Positions 36,682 through 45,531 of a stretch of DNA of 64,000 nucleotides are shown in pieces. Under the pieces are notes generated by a model. The model was not told the DNA's origin. It ran no database searches and worked only from the letters and a program-made list of their open reading frames with translations. Source of the DNA: Hwangdonia lutea (GTDB taxonomy: Bacteria > Bacteroidota > Bacteroidia > Flavobacteriales > Flavobacteriaceae); the NCBI RefSeq assembly GCF_032814565.1, contig NZ_CP136521.1, positions 310,001 through 374,000 on the forward strand, in the 5' to 3' direction. Every line of letters starts with the position of its first letter. Within the stretch, counting starts at the first letter, position 1. The position numbers were made by a program, and so were the translations under genes.

Positions 36682-37887
36682 TTAAGCATTTATAAATGCA
36701 ACTTTTCGCTTCACAATTATAAATACCAAAAGTGATAAAATTCCGAAAATTGAAAACCCAATAAACAGCGGTAACACCGAAGTGGTAACAAATCCGCCAA
36801 TATAGTTGGCAATAGGCACTGCCATAACCGTTGATACAAAACCGTTTAAAGCAGCACCAATACCGGCAATATGCCCTAAAGGTTGCATGGCTAAAGCCCG
36901 TAAGTTTCCGAATAAAAAACCAACGGCAAAAAACTGTAAAGCAAAAAAGCTTAATAAAACGGTAATACTTGGGTTTTCTCCCGATGAAAACAGAACCACA
37001 TATAAAATGGAAATTACAGCGTAAGCGATACAAGAGACATAAGCAATTTTTAGCATACCGAATTTAACCACAAACCGGCTGTTTAAAAATGTTGCCAACC
37101 CCACTGAAATAGCTAAACTCGCAAAAATATACGGAAACATTTCAGCCAAATTATACTGCTCTTGAAAAATTTGTTGCGACGTGCTTAAATACACCAAAAA
37201 AGACCCCGTAATAAAACCGGAAACCATAGTAAAAGCTACGGCTTCCTTATATTTAAAAAATTCTTTTACGCCATTAACAAAAAGGCGACTTGTAAATGTA
37301 ATACGCTTGTGTTTTGGCAGAGTTTCTGGTTGCCGTAGCCAAAACCAAAACATTATTAAAACACCAAATATCAAATTAAAATGAAATATCGATTTCCAAG
37401 TAAAAAGATAGAGCAAAAGTTGGCCTAAGGTTGGAGCAACCACCGGTACCAAAATAAAAAACATGACCACAATAGATAGTATTTTTGCCATATAATTGCC
37501 ACTGTAAGAGTCGCGAATCATAGACATGCTTAAACTTCTGGGAGACGATAGCCCAAAGCCCTGAAGTATGCGCCCCAAAATCATCACTTCAAAACTATTG
37601 GTTGTTACGCAAATAATGCTTGCCACGATAAAAACGATAAAACCAATATAAACTATGGGCTTTCTTCCAAAACTATCCGATAATGGTCCAAAAAGGAGTT
37701 GCCCGAAACCCAAGCCCAAAAAAATCATGGTAATAAGCAATTGTTTATCGGCCGGATTTGTAACCCCTAAATCATACCCTACTTCGGGTAAAGCAGGCAA
37801 TAGCGCATCAATGGATAAAGCTACAATAGACATTAAAGACGCCATTAAAGCGACAAACTCAAACTTAACGGTGTTGTTATTTTGCAT
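36682..37887 (-). CDS. MFS exporter, Bcr/CflA family
   Basis: A 401-residue inner-membrane protein with twelve helices, a proton-driven drug or sulfonamide/bicyclomycin-type exporter. Visible is the family pattern ALSIDALLPALPEVG in helix 1, the MFS loop 2-3 motif FGPLSDSFGRKPIVY, and GFGLSSPRSLSMSMIRDSY in helix 5 region. The start ATG at 37887 is preceded by a -7-like element by only 4 nt. It is divergent from the half-helicase gene. The actual substrate cannot be read. Confidence 0.93.
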   Translation of the reverse strand: MQNNNTVKFEFVALMASLMSIVALSIDALLPALPEVGYDLGVTNPADKQLLITMIFLGLGFGQLLFGPLSDSFGRKPIVYIGFIVFIVASIICVTTNSFEVMILGRILQGFGLSSPRSLSMSMIRDSYSGNYMAKILSIVVMFFILVPVVAPTLGQLLLYLFTWKSIFHFNLIFGVLIMFWFWLRQPETLPKHKRITFTSRLFVNGVKEFFKYKEAVAFTMVSGFITGSFLVYLSTSQQIFQEQYNLAEMFPYIFASLAISVGLATFLNSRFVVKFGMLKIAYVSCIAYAVISILYVVLFSSGENPSITVLLSFFALQFFAVGFLFGNLRALAMQPLGHIAGIGAALNGFVSTVMAVPIANYIGGFVTTSVLPLFIGFSIFGILSLLVFIIVKRKVAFINA

Positions 37888-37891
37888 TGGG

Positions 37892-37899
37892 CAAAAGTA
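37892..37899 (-). promoter_or_regulatory. Candidate -7 element of the MFS gene, 4 nt before the ATG
   Basis: On the minus strand TACTTTTG matches TAnnTTTG and ends 4 nt before the ATG, the same spacing as for uvrB. It predicts a leaderless transcript. Confidence 0.45.
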
Positions 37900-37985
37900 A
37901 ACTAATTATTTTCTAAATATCAATAATATCTTAACTCTCATAGATATTTAAAAACCTACCTTTACAGCATAATGAAAATCTTATT

Positions 37986-38594
37986 ATGTCTTTTAAAAAA
38001 TTAATTGAACCTTTAGCAGATACTCTTCATCACAACGAATTTAAAGCCCCTTTACCCCTTAAAAAGCAAATTTTATCTAAAATAAAGGGAGGTGCAAGTT
38101 TGTTTGTTATTGCACCAGAAGGCAGTGGTAAAACCACAAGCATTGTTATTAGCGTCATTCAAAAATTAAAACATGCCGTTGAGGATGCACCGAGAGCCTT
38201 AATTTTTGTAAAAGACAAACAAGCCGCTTTAAGTTTAGAGTTGGAATTTAATGCATTTAAACGCGGTACCGATTTAAGGGTGTATTGCGCTTACGACGAA
38301 CATAATATTGATATACAGCGCGATGAGATTTATGAAGGCACCGACATCGTAATTGCTACGCCAAAACGTTTAAATCGATTGTTTTATCTCAATGGCATAA
38401 ATTTGAATAAATTACAAATGTGCATAATTGAAGATGCCGACTTTTTATTTAGAAACAATAATTTAGCAGAAGTTACCAGAACGCCCGAAAGTATTGGCAA
38501 ATGCCAATATCTTGTTTTTGCCGAAAAGTTCGATGCCCGTTTTAAGCGTTGGCAAAACTCTTTTATGTACAACGCGCAAATTGTAAAAATTTAG
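37986..38594 (+). CDS. Single-RecA-domain DEAD-box helicase-like protein
   Basis: A 202-residue cytoplasmic protein that equals only the first RecA-like domain of a DEAD/DEAH helicase. Visible are a Q-motif-like start (PLPLKKQILSKIKGG), Walker A IAPEGSGKTTS, motif Ia LIFVKDKQAAL, motif Ib-like IVIATPKRLNRLF, and motif II changed to CIIEDADFLF where DEAD would be. The usual SAT motif III is replaced by LVFAEKF. The second RecA domain is absent and the C-terminus is natural, so it cannot be a complete helicase. It may be an ATP-dependent nucleic-acid-binding protein or act with a partner, perhaps the next gene 19 bp downstream. Confidence 0.85.
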   Translation: MSFKKLIEPLADTLHHNEFKAPLPLKKQILSKIKGGASLFVIAPEGSGKTTSIVISVIQKLKHAVEDAPRALIFVKDKQAALSLELEFNAFKRGTDLRVYCAYDEHNIDIQRDEIYEGTDIVIATPKRLNRLFYLNGINLNKLQMCIIEDADFLFRNNNLAEVTRTPESIGKCQYLVFAEKFDARFKRWQNSFMYNAQIVKI

Positions 38595-38613
38595 ATTTTT
38601 TGAAACCCAAAAT

Positions 38614-39054
38614 ATGAAATTTAACTTAGATAAAATTTTAGCCGCTTTTGGCAACATTCGTGCTATGGAGCGTACACATGTTGACAACCATACCGAAGAC
38701 ATCATCAATTCTATTACAGATGATGCTTTTGCCATATCTGAAAAAAACGTGCTTTACGCCAGCACTAAAGAATTAGGTGGCTTCCACTACGTGATTACAA
38801 TAATTGTGGGTGCTTTTAAAATTAAAACCATGAAAGGTGCTAATCTTAACATTGAAGGCAATGATTTTAATTTGGATTTGAAATCGGATATGGATGAGTT
38901 TCAATCAGACCATTCAAATGTATCAAACCGATTTATAACCAGAATCGATTTTCAAATTGAAAAAGAAGATGTTGAAAAATTTGATAAAGCACGTATCAAT
39001 ACATTAAAGTTAACTGCAAAAAAGCACAACATTATATTCAAAACTTTAAAATAA
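38614..39054 (+). CDS. Conserved hypothetical protein beside the half helicase
   Basis: A 146-residue soluble protein starting 19 bp after the half-helicase stop, so very likely in the same operon. It begins MKFNLDKILAAFGNIRAMER and has an alternating strand pattern in the middle (FHYVITIIVGAFKIKTMKG, IEGNDFNLDLKSDMDEF), a basic C-terminus, and no signal peptide or membrane helix. I do not recognise the family. Its 3' end lies 7 bp from the end of recQ in convergent orientation. A role with the half helicase is inference from spacing. Confidence 0.8.
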   Translation: MKFNLDKILAAFGNIRAMERTHVDNHTEDIINSITDDAFAISEKNVLYASTKELGGFHYVITIIVGAFKIKTMKGANLNIEGNDFNLDLKSDMDEFQSDHSNVSNRFITRIDFQIEKEDVEKFDKARINTLKLTAKKHNIIFKTLK

Positions 39055-39061
39055 TCGATGC

Positions 39062-41266
39062 TTAATTAGCCACCTCGCTAATAAACTTAATACGGTATAA
39101 ACGCAATTCCTCATCGTCGTAATCACCATCAAATTCTTCAATGGCTTCATGGATGCTATCGGAATCCGATTCCATAAAATACTCATGGATTTCTTCTTGT
39201 TGGTCTTCGTCTAAAATCTCATCAATCCAATAGTTAATATTCAGCTTGGTACCCGAATATACTATGGCCTCCATTTCTTTTATGAAATCTTCCATAGACA
39301 TATTTTTAGACGATGCTATATCATCTAAAGGTAATTTTCGGTCTACATTTTGAATGATATAAAGCTTATTTGCAGAATTGCTACCGGTGGATTTTACAAC
39401 TAAATCGTCTGGACGTGTAATGTCGTTTTCCTCAACATATTTTGAAATAAGACTGATAAAATCCTTACCGTATTTTTTTGCCTTGCCATCGCCAACACCA
39501 TGAACGTTACTAAGCTCGGACATGGTAATAGGATATTTTAAAGCCATATCTTCCAGCGACGGGTCTTGGAAAATAACGAACGGTGGAACGCCCATTTTTT
39601 TGGCATTCTTTTTACGCAAATCCTTAAGCATACCCATAAGCACATCATCGGCTACGGCACCACCACTTTTTGCGGCAACAATAATTGATCCGTCTTCTTG
39701 CTCTCCTTCATAAATATGGTCTTCGGTCATCATAAACGACACCGGTTTTTTTATAAACGCCCTACCTGCATCTGTTAATTTTATAACACCGTAAGTTTCT
39801 ATATCTTTTTTTAGATAGCCCGATACCAATACCTGCCTCAATAAAGCCATCCAATGCTTGTTGTCTTGCGCTTTACCTTTTCCAAAAAAGTCTTGTTCGT
39901 TGGTTTTATGTGAATTTATTAGCGCATTTTCTTTACCGATAAGCACGTTTACTAAATCTTTCGATTTATATTTTTCGTTGGTTTTATCAATAATTTCCAA
40001 GAGTAACTTTACATCGTCCTTAGCTTCTTTTTGCTTTTTAGGGTAACGTACGTTGTCGTCCATATCGCCACCTTCGCCGGTTTTGTTATCAAACTCTTCA
40101 CCGAAATAATGTAAAATGAATTTTCTGCGCGATATTGATGTTTCCGCGAAAGCGACAACCTCCTGCAATAAAGCATGCCCAATTTCTTGTTCGGCAACGG
40201 GTTTACCAGACATGAATTTCTCTAGTTTTTCAATGTCTTTATAAGCGTAAAATGCCAAACAATGGCCTTCGCCTCCATCGCGACCGGCACGACCGGTTTC
40301 TTGATAATAACTTTCTATACTTTTAGGAATATCATGATGGATTACAAAGCGCACATCGGGCTTATCGATACCCATACCAAAGGCAATAGTGGCCACAACA
40401 ACATCTACATCTTCCATTAAAAACTTATCTTGATGGCTCGATCTGGTTTTGGCATCTAAACCCGCATGATATGGCACTGCTTTAATGCCGTTTACCTGTA
40501 ATACCTGTGCCAATTCTTCAACACGTTTTCTACTTAAACAGTAAACAATACCCGATTTTCCTTCGTTTTGTTTAATAAATCGAATAATATCAGCATCAAC
40601 ATTTTTTGTTTTTGGTCGAACCTCATAATATAAATTAGGTCTGTTAAACGACGCTTTAAACGTTGTAGCGCCAGCAATACCCAAGTTTTTTATAATGTCT
40701 TCTTGAACTTTTGGGGTGGCCGTAGCGGTTAAGCCAATGATAGGAATATCGTCGCCAATGCGCTCTTTTATATGACGGAGATTCCTATATTCCGGTCTAA
40801 AATCGTGCCCCCATTCGCTTATGCAATGGGCTTCATCAATAGCCATGAAAGACACTTTTACCGAGCGTAAAAACTCAACGTTTTCTTCTTTAGTTAACGA
40901 TTCCGGTGCTACATAGAGCAGTTTGGTAATACCGTTAACTATATCATCTTTTACCCGTTTTACTTCGGTTTTATTTAATGAAGAATTTAATACATGCGCA
41001 ACACCTTCTTCATTTGAAAGACCTCTAATGGCATCCACCTGATTTTTCATCAAGGCTATTAAAGGCGATACCACAATAGCTGTACCTTCTTGCATTAATG
41101 CCGGTAATTGGTAACACAGCGATTTTCCGCCCCCGGTTGGCATAATTACAAACGTATGGTTTCCTGATAAAATACTTTTAATTACATCTTCCTGCAGCCC
41201 TTTGAATTTGTTAAACCCAAAATACTTTTTTAGTGCAGCATGAATGTCACTTTTTGCTGTTAACAT
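39062..41266 (-). CDS. recQ: ATP-dependent DNA helicase RecQ
   Basis: A 734-residue RecQ-family 3'-5' helicase for recombination and replication repair. The order is helicase domain 1 with FGFNKFKGLQEDVIKSIL, Walker A MPTGGGKSLCYQ and DEAH box MAIDEAHCISEWGHDFRP; domain 2 with GMGIDKPDVRFVIHHDIP and QETGRAGRDG; a RecQ C-terminal zinc/winged-helix region in the middle; and an HRDC-like helical domain near residues 560-640. An acidic C-terminal tail of about 80 residues (many Asp/Glu, SDSDSIHEAIEEFDGDYDDEE split as SDSDSIHEAIEEF and DGDYDDEE) extends beyond the E. coli protein (609-610 aa), as is usual in Flavobacteriaceae. Confidence 0.97.
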   Translation of the reverse strand: MLTAKSDIHAALKKYFGFNKFKGLQEDVIKSILSGNHTFVIMPTGGGKSLCYQLPALMQEGTAIVVSPLIALMKNQVDAIRGLSNEEGVAHVLNSSLNKTEVKRVKDDIVNGITKLLYVAPESLTKEENVEFLRSVKVSFMAIDEAHCISEWGHDFRPEYRNLRHIKERIGDDIPIIGLTATATPKVQEDIIKNLGIAGATTFKASFNRPNLYYEVRPKTKNVDADIIRFIKQNEGKSGIVYCLSRKRVEELAQVLQVNGIKAVPYHAGLDAKTRSSHQDKFLMEDVDVVVATIAFGMGIDKPDVRFVIHHDIPKSIESYYQETGRAGRDGGEGHCLAFYAYKDIEKLEKFMSGKPVAEQEIGHALLQEVVAFAETSISRRKFILHYFGEEFDNKTGEGGDMDDNVRYPKKQKEAKDDVKLLLEIIDKTNEKYKSKDLVNVLIGKENALINSHKTNEQDFFGKGKAQDNKHWMALLRQVLVSGYLKKDIETYGVIKLTDAGRAFIKKPVSFMMTEDHIYEGEQEDGSIIVAAKSGGAVADDVLMGMLKDLRKKNAKKMGVPPFVIFQDPSLEDMALKYPITMSELSNVHGVGDGKAKKYGKDFISLISKYVEENDITRPDDLVVKSTGSNSANKLYIIQNVDRKLPLDDIASSKNMSMEDFIKEMEAIVYSGTKLNINYWIDEILDEDQQEEIHEYFMESDSDSIHEAIEEFDGDYDDEELRLYRIKFISEVAN

Positions 41267-41369
41267 TGATAGAATAAAAAATTAATATACATGATAAAAA
41301 CACACTATTTCTAAGTATGATATTCATTAATTTAGCAGTGTATTTAGAGAACCCTCATGTTTTTTTCGT

Positions 41370-41377
41370 TAGTTTTG
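41370..41377 (+). promoter_or_regulatory. Candidate -7 element for the kdsD-lptB operon
   Basis: TAGTTTTG matches TAnnTTTG and lies about 94 bp before the kdsD start, in the divergent recQ/kdsD intergenic region. No ideal -33 TTG. Confidence 0.38.
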
Positions 41378-41471
41378 TATCGCAATTCGAATTTACAATA
41401 AAAATTCAATATTGATTAACATTTAAAGATAACAAAATCTTTAAAGCTTCAACCAAAAAATATAATAAATT

Positions 41472-42437
41472 TTGAAAGAAGAAATTTCTATTATTGGTAC
41501 TGCCAAACACACCATTGAAATGGAAAGTAAGGCTATTTCTAACTTAGCCACTCTTATTACCGATGATTTTGCCGATGCGGTAAAACTTATTTACAACTCC
41601 AAAGGGCGTGTTATTATCACGGGAATTGGCAAAAGTGCCATTATTGCCAATAAGATTGTAGCCACCTTAAACTCTACCGGAACGCCTGCCATTTTTATGC
41701 ACGCCGCCGATGCTATTCATGGCGATTTAGGCTTAATTCTTAAAGACGATGTGGTGATTTGCATTTCCAAAAGCGGAAACACACCGGAAATAAAAGTTTT
41801 GGTGCCTTTAATTAAAAGTGCCAAAAACAAAATGATTGCCATTACAGGTAACACAGATTCATTTTTAGGGCAACAGGCAGACTTTGTTTTAAACGCTTAT
41901 GTCGAGCAGGAAGCCTGCCCCAATAATTTGGCACCAACAACAAGTACTACGGCACAATTGGTAATGGGCGATGCGCTCGCCGTTTGTTTATTGGAGTTAC
42001 GAGGTTTTTCGAGCAACGATTTTGCAAAATATCACCCCGGTGGTGCTTTAGGAAAGAAATTGTATTTACGGGTTCACGATATTTCCTCTGTTAATCAAAA
42101 GCCACAAGTACATCTGAATACGGGCATAAAAGAGGTAATTATCGAAATTTCAGAAAAAATGTTGGGTGTTGCTGCCGTAGTTGAAAACGAAAAAATTATA
42201 GGTATTATTACCGATGGTGATTTACGTAGAATGCTAACAAAAGTTGATGATTTTTCTACCTTAACCGCCAAAGATATTATGAGCGCAAACCCCAAGCATA
42301 TTAACGTAGACGCCATGGCTGTTGATGCTTTAGAAGTGATGGAAACCAACGGTATTTCTCAGTTACTTGTTGAAGATAACGGCAATTACGCAGGCGTAGT
42401 TCATTTACACGATTTAATTAAAGAAGGCATTATATAA
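41472..42437 (+). CDS. kdsD: Arabinose-5-phosphate isomerase, KpsF/GutQ family
   Basis: A 321-residue enzyme that converts ribulose 5-phosphate to arabinose 5-phosphate, the first step of Kdo synthesis for LPS. A SIS domain (residues about 35-170) contains VIITGIGKSAIIANKIVATL and ICISKSGNTPEI; two CBS domains follow (about 205-320) with GIITDGDLRRML and VVHLHDLIKEGI. The start is TTG at 41472. The family start at MKEEISIIGTAKHTI fits. Its stop overlaps tatC by one base. It heads a four-gene run kdsD-tatC-ahpD-like-lptB in which two genes serve LPS. Confidence 0.93.
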   Translation: MKEEISIIGTAKHTIEMESKAISNLATLITDDFADAVKLIYNSKGRVIITGIGKSAIIANKIVATLNSTGTPAIFMHAADAIHGDLGLILKDDVVICISKSGNTPEIKVLVPLIKSAKNKMIAITGNTDSFLGQQADFVLNAYVEQEACPNNLAPTTSTTAQLVMGDALAVCLLELRGFSSNDFAKYHPGGALGKKLYLRVHDISSVNQKPQVHLNTGIKEVIIEISEKMLGVAAVVENEKIIGIITDGDLRRMLTKVDDFSTLTAKDIMSANPKHINVDAMAVDALEVMETNGISQLLVEDNGNYAGVVHLHDLIKEGII

Positions 42438-43261
42438 TGGCGAAAAAGAATATTAATGAGATGTCTTTTTTAGACCATCTTGAAGATTTGCGGTGGCATT
42501 TAATAAGAATTTGTATTGCCGTAATTGGCGTAGCCACTTTGGCTTTTATTTTTAGCCGATTTATTTTTGATGAGATTATTTTTGCACCCTTGGAAATGAG
42601 TTTTCCAACCTATAATTTTTTATGTAATGCAGCAAACTTTATAGGTCTAGAAACTACGTTTTGTGCCGAGGAAATGCCTATGATACTGCAAAACCGAACT
42701 ATGGCAGGCCAGTTTTCGGCAGATATTTGGACCGCTATTTTAGGAGGCTTCATCATATCCTTCCCATACGTTATTTACCAATTATGGAAATTTATTAGCC
42801 CCGGATTACATTCAAACGAACGCCGGCATTCGCGTGGTTTCATCATCATTTCATCACTCTTATTTTTTATTGGGGTATTGTTTGGCTATTATATTGTAAC
42901 GCCTTTATCACTAAACTTTTTAGCCAATTACAGCATTTCTGATGCGGTAGACAATCAAATTGATATTGGCTCGTACATTGCTTTGGTGCGATCTTCGGCA
43001 TTGGCCTCCGGATTGATTTTCGAGCTGCCCATCATCATCTATTTTTTAACCAAAATAGGTTTAGTAACTCCAGAAGTTTTAAGAAAATACCGAAAATATG
43101 CGCTTGTAGTTGTGCTCATACTTTCAGCAATTATAACGCCTCCAGATATTGCCAGTCAAGTTATAGTAGCTATCCCTATTATTATCTTATATCAAATAAG
43201 TATTTACATCTCTAAAGTAGTCGTTAGAAATCAAAAAAGAAAAGAAAAACAACATGTCTGA
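42437..43261 (+). CDS. tatC: Twin-arginine translocase subunit TatC
   Basis: A 274-residue, six-helix inner-membrane receptor of the Tat pathway that exports folded proteins with twin-arginine signals. Family hallmarks are MSFLDHLEDLRWHLIRI at the N-terminus, SFPYVIYQLWKFISPGL before helix 2-3, and FELPIIIYFLTKIGLVTPE with the conserved ALVVVLILSAIITPPD. An insertion between helices 1 and 2 (residues about 45-85) is a Bacteroidota feature. It shares one base with kdsD and 8 bp with the next gene. TatA/TatB genes are not in the window. Confidence 0.97.
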   Translation: MAKKNINEMSFLDHLEDLRWHLIRICIAVIGVATLAFIFSRFIFDEIIFAPLEMSFPTYNFLCNAANFIGLETTFCAEEMPMILQNRTMAGQFSADIWTAILGGFIISFPYVIYQLWKFISPGLHSNERRHSRGFIIISSLLFFIGVLFGYYIVTPLSLNFLANYSISDAVDNQIDIGSYIALVRSSALASGLIFELPIIIYFLTKIGLVTPEVLRKYRKYALVVVLILSAIITPPDIASQVIVAIPIIILYQISIYISKVVVRNQKRKEKQHV

Positions 43262-43601
43262 TATCGTTACCGAATTTAATGAGTATCGCCAGAGAATGAA
43301 CGATAAGATTCTTGCCGATAACAATAAAGTTATTAAACGCATCTTTAATTTAGATACCAACGCTTTCGCGGAAGGGGCTTTAGATGTTAAAACAAAAGAG
43401 CTTTTAGGCTTGGTGGCATCTATGGTTTTACGTTGCGACGATTGTGTAAAATACCATCTTGAAACCTGTTATAAAGAAGGCATACCAAAAGCACAGGTTG
43501 TTGAAACTTTAAGTATTGCGAATTTAATTGGTGGCACCATTGTTATTCCGCATTTGCGGAAAGCTTACGAATTTTGGGATGCTTTAGAAGCCAATAATTA
43601 A
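43254..43601 (+). CDS. Carboxymuconolactone decarboxylase/AhpD-like protein
   Basis: A 115-residue protein with the AhpD-type redox motif CDDCVKYH (C-x2-C-x3-H, about residues 63-70), followed by [18 protein letters not shown] typical of the CMD domain. The family includes peroxidases that use the Cys pair and true gamma-carboxymuconolactone decarboxylases; the CxxC motif favours a peroxide or thiol-redox role. It overlaps tatC by 8 bp and precedes lptB by 23 bp, and thus belongs to the same operon. The physiological partner is unknown. Confidence 0.9.
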   Translation: MSDIVTEFNEYRQRMNDKILADNNKVIKRIFNLDTNAFAEGALDVKTKELLGLVASMVLRCDDCVKYHLETCYKEGIPKAQVVETLSIANLIGGTIVIPHLRKAYEFWDALEANN

Positions 43602-43624
43602 TTAAAATTTACGTTATTGCAATT

Positions 43625-44365
43625 ATGATTTTAAGAGCCGAAAATTTAATGAAGTCCTACAGCGGACGAAAAGTTGTAAAAGATGTTTCCCTTGAGGTAA
43701 ACCAAGGTGAAATTGTGGGGCTTTTGGGTCCAAATGGTGCTGGTAAAACCACCTCGTTTTACATGATTGTGGGGTTAATTAAACCAAATGGTGGCCATAT
43801 TTTTTTAGACAATACCGAAATTACCAAATACCCCATGTACAAACGGGCGCAAAATGGTATTGGGTATTTGGCGCAAGAAGCATCGGTATTTAGAAAACTG
43901 AGTATTGAAGATAATATTTTAAGCGTGTTGCAACTTACAAAGCTGAGTAAAAAGCAACAGCACGATAAAATGGAATCGCTTATTGAGGAATTCGGACTTG
44001 GCCATATTCGTAAAAACCGTGGCGATTTACTCTCCGGTGGCGAGCGCCGGCGTACCGAAATTGCGCGTGCCTTGGCAACCGACCCGAGTTTTATACTTTT
44101 AGATGAACCATTTGCTGGCGTTGATCCTGTGGCGGTTGAAGATATTCAGCGTATCGTGGCGCAACTTACCAAAAAAAATATCGGTATTTTAATTACCGAT
44201 CACAACGTGCAGGAAACCTTGGCTATTACCGACAGAACTTATTTAATGTTTGAAGGCGGCATTTTAAAAGCCGGAAAACCAGAAGAATTAGCCGAAGACG
44301 AGATGGTGCGAAAAGTGTATTTAGGACAGAATTTTGAGTTGCGTAAAAAGAAAATCCGTGAGTAA
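43625..44365 (+). CDS. lptB: LPS export ABC transporter ATP-binding protein LptB
   Basis: A 246-residue LptB, the ATPase that drives LPS extraction from the inner membrane with LptFG. Visible are Walker [17 protein letters not shown], the LptB-type loop [16 protein letters not shown], the signature [16 protein letters not shown], and Walker [17 protein letters not shown] followed by the H-loop [10 protein letters not shown]. It is the last gene of the kdsD-tatC-ahpD-like-lptB run; two of these four proteins serve LPS synthesis or transport. Confidence 0.97.
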   Translation: MILRAENLMKSYSGRKVVKDVSLEVNQGEIVGLLGPNGAGKTTSFYMIVGLIKPNGGHIFLDNTEITKYPMYKRAQNGIGYLAQEASVFRKLSIEDNILSVLQLTKLSKKQQHDKMESLIEEFGLGHIRKNRGDLLSGGERRRTEIARALATDPSFILLDEPFAGVDPVAVEDIQRIVAQLTKKNIGILITDHNVQETLAITDRTYLMFEGGILKAGKPEELAEDEMVRKVYLGQNFELRKKKIRE

Positions 44366-44423
44366 AGCCTAAGGCTTATTTGATTATTTTTTATTGGTTA
44401 GCTTTGTCGTCGTTTTTAAGTTG

Positions 44424-44604
44424 TTTGTCATTCCTGCGCAGGCAGGAATCCACAAAAAGACTAATAATTATTCTACCTTGAATAATATATTTTGGTTTTA
44501 TGTAAACCTAAACAGTGTAGATTGATGAGACTTTAAAGTGACTTTGTTGTTTCTTAATTTTCTAACTATTCTTTTATTTGTCATTCCTGCGCAGGAATGA
44601 CAAA
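44424..44604. repeat. REP-like element pair flanking 126 bp
   Basis: The left arm (44424-44450) starts TTTGTCATTCCTGCG and contains an internal palindrome. The right arm (44577-44604) is a perfect 28 bp palindrome whose half is TTTGTCATTCCTGC. The outer ends are identical to those of the element at 29701-29783. The region between carries no ORF. It separates lptB from the convergent DUF808 gene. Confidence 0.85.
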
Positions 44605-44644
44605 TAGCAAAGTTTTGAGCTTCCTAATTATTCAAAGTAATATT

Positions 44645-45526
44645 TTATCCGTTTTTACCTTTTCGTTTAAAAACACTCTTAAAAGCCTTAACCACGAAAA
44701 CCGAAATTAAGCCAACCAACAACCCAACAATAAAATCCCTTAAAATAGAAGGTAGCACCTCTAAAAAGTGATGCAAAAACTCTATATTATGAACAAAAAT
44801 ACCACCCGAAACCAACAGTAAAGCTATCGTACCAATTACCGCTAAACTTTTAATTACAACAGGCAATGCATTTATTAAAAAATTGCCGATGAACTTTGAA
44901 ACACTTTTTTCTTTGCGGCTCATTCTTACCAGCCTAAAACCAAAATCGTCCATTCTTACAATAAGCGCCACAATACCGTAAACACCAACGGTGGCGATAA
45001 TGGCAACAATGGAAACCACTATAATTTGAAACAAAATTGGTCTGCCCAAAACCGTGCCCAAAGCGATAATTACAATTTCTACAGATAAAATAAAATCGGT
45101 AAGAATAGCCGATTTAATCTTACTTTTTTCGGTTTTTAAAATAGCTTCTTTAGAAAGGTTTTCAGGTTTAACTTCCACTTTAGCATGTTCGTGGGGCACA
45201 AAAAACCCGTATATTTTTTCGGCGCCTTCAAAAGCCAAATACACACCGCCCAATATTAAAGCCAATGTAACCGCCCAAGGCGCAAAAGCACTAAGCAAAA
45301 AGGCAATGGGTAAAATGATTAATTTATTTAAAAAAGATCCTTTGGTAATTGCCCACAAAACGGGTAACTCTCTTGAGGATACAAACCCTGTCGCTTTTTC
45401 GGCATTTACCGCTAGATCGTCACCCAAAATACCTGCCGTTTTTTTGGTACTTATTTTACTCATTACAACCACGTCGTCCATTAAAACCGCTATGTCGTCG
45501 AATATTGCAAAAAATCCTGATGCCAT
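44645..45526 (-). CDS. DUF808 family membrane protein
   Basis: About 293 residues from the ATG at 45526, whose product begins MASGFFAIFDDIAVLMDDVV, the conserved DUF808 start; the frame is open further upstream, but that part overlaps pssA. The family (E. coli YedI) consists of inner-membrane proteins with around seven helices; the visible hydrophobic stretches cover residues 75-110, 155-190, 195-220 and 245-290. Its function is unknown. It starts 5 bp after the pssA stop codon and is probably co-transcribed with pssA. Confidence 0.88.
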   Translation of the reverse strand: MASGFFAIFDDIAVLMDDVVVMSKISTKKTAGILGDDLAVNAEKATGFVSSRELPVLWAITKGSFLNKLIILPIAFLLSAFAPWAVTLALILGGVYLAFEGAEKIYGFFVPHEHAKVEVKPENLSKEAILKTEKSKIKSAILTDFILSVEIVIIALGTVLGRPILFQIIVVSIVAIIATVGVYGIVALIVRMDDFGFRLVRMSRKEKSVSKFIGNFLINALPVVIKSLAVIGTIALLLVSGGIFVHNIEFLHHFLEVLPSILRDFIVGLLVGLISVFVVKAFKSVFKRKGKNG

Positions 45527-45531
45527 TTGTT

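Noticed and set aside
38384-38735. Short minus-strand ORFs opposite the half helicase
   Set aside because: They overlap strong coding frames on the plus strand and have no recognisable features.
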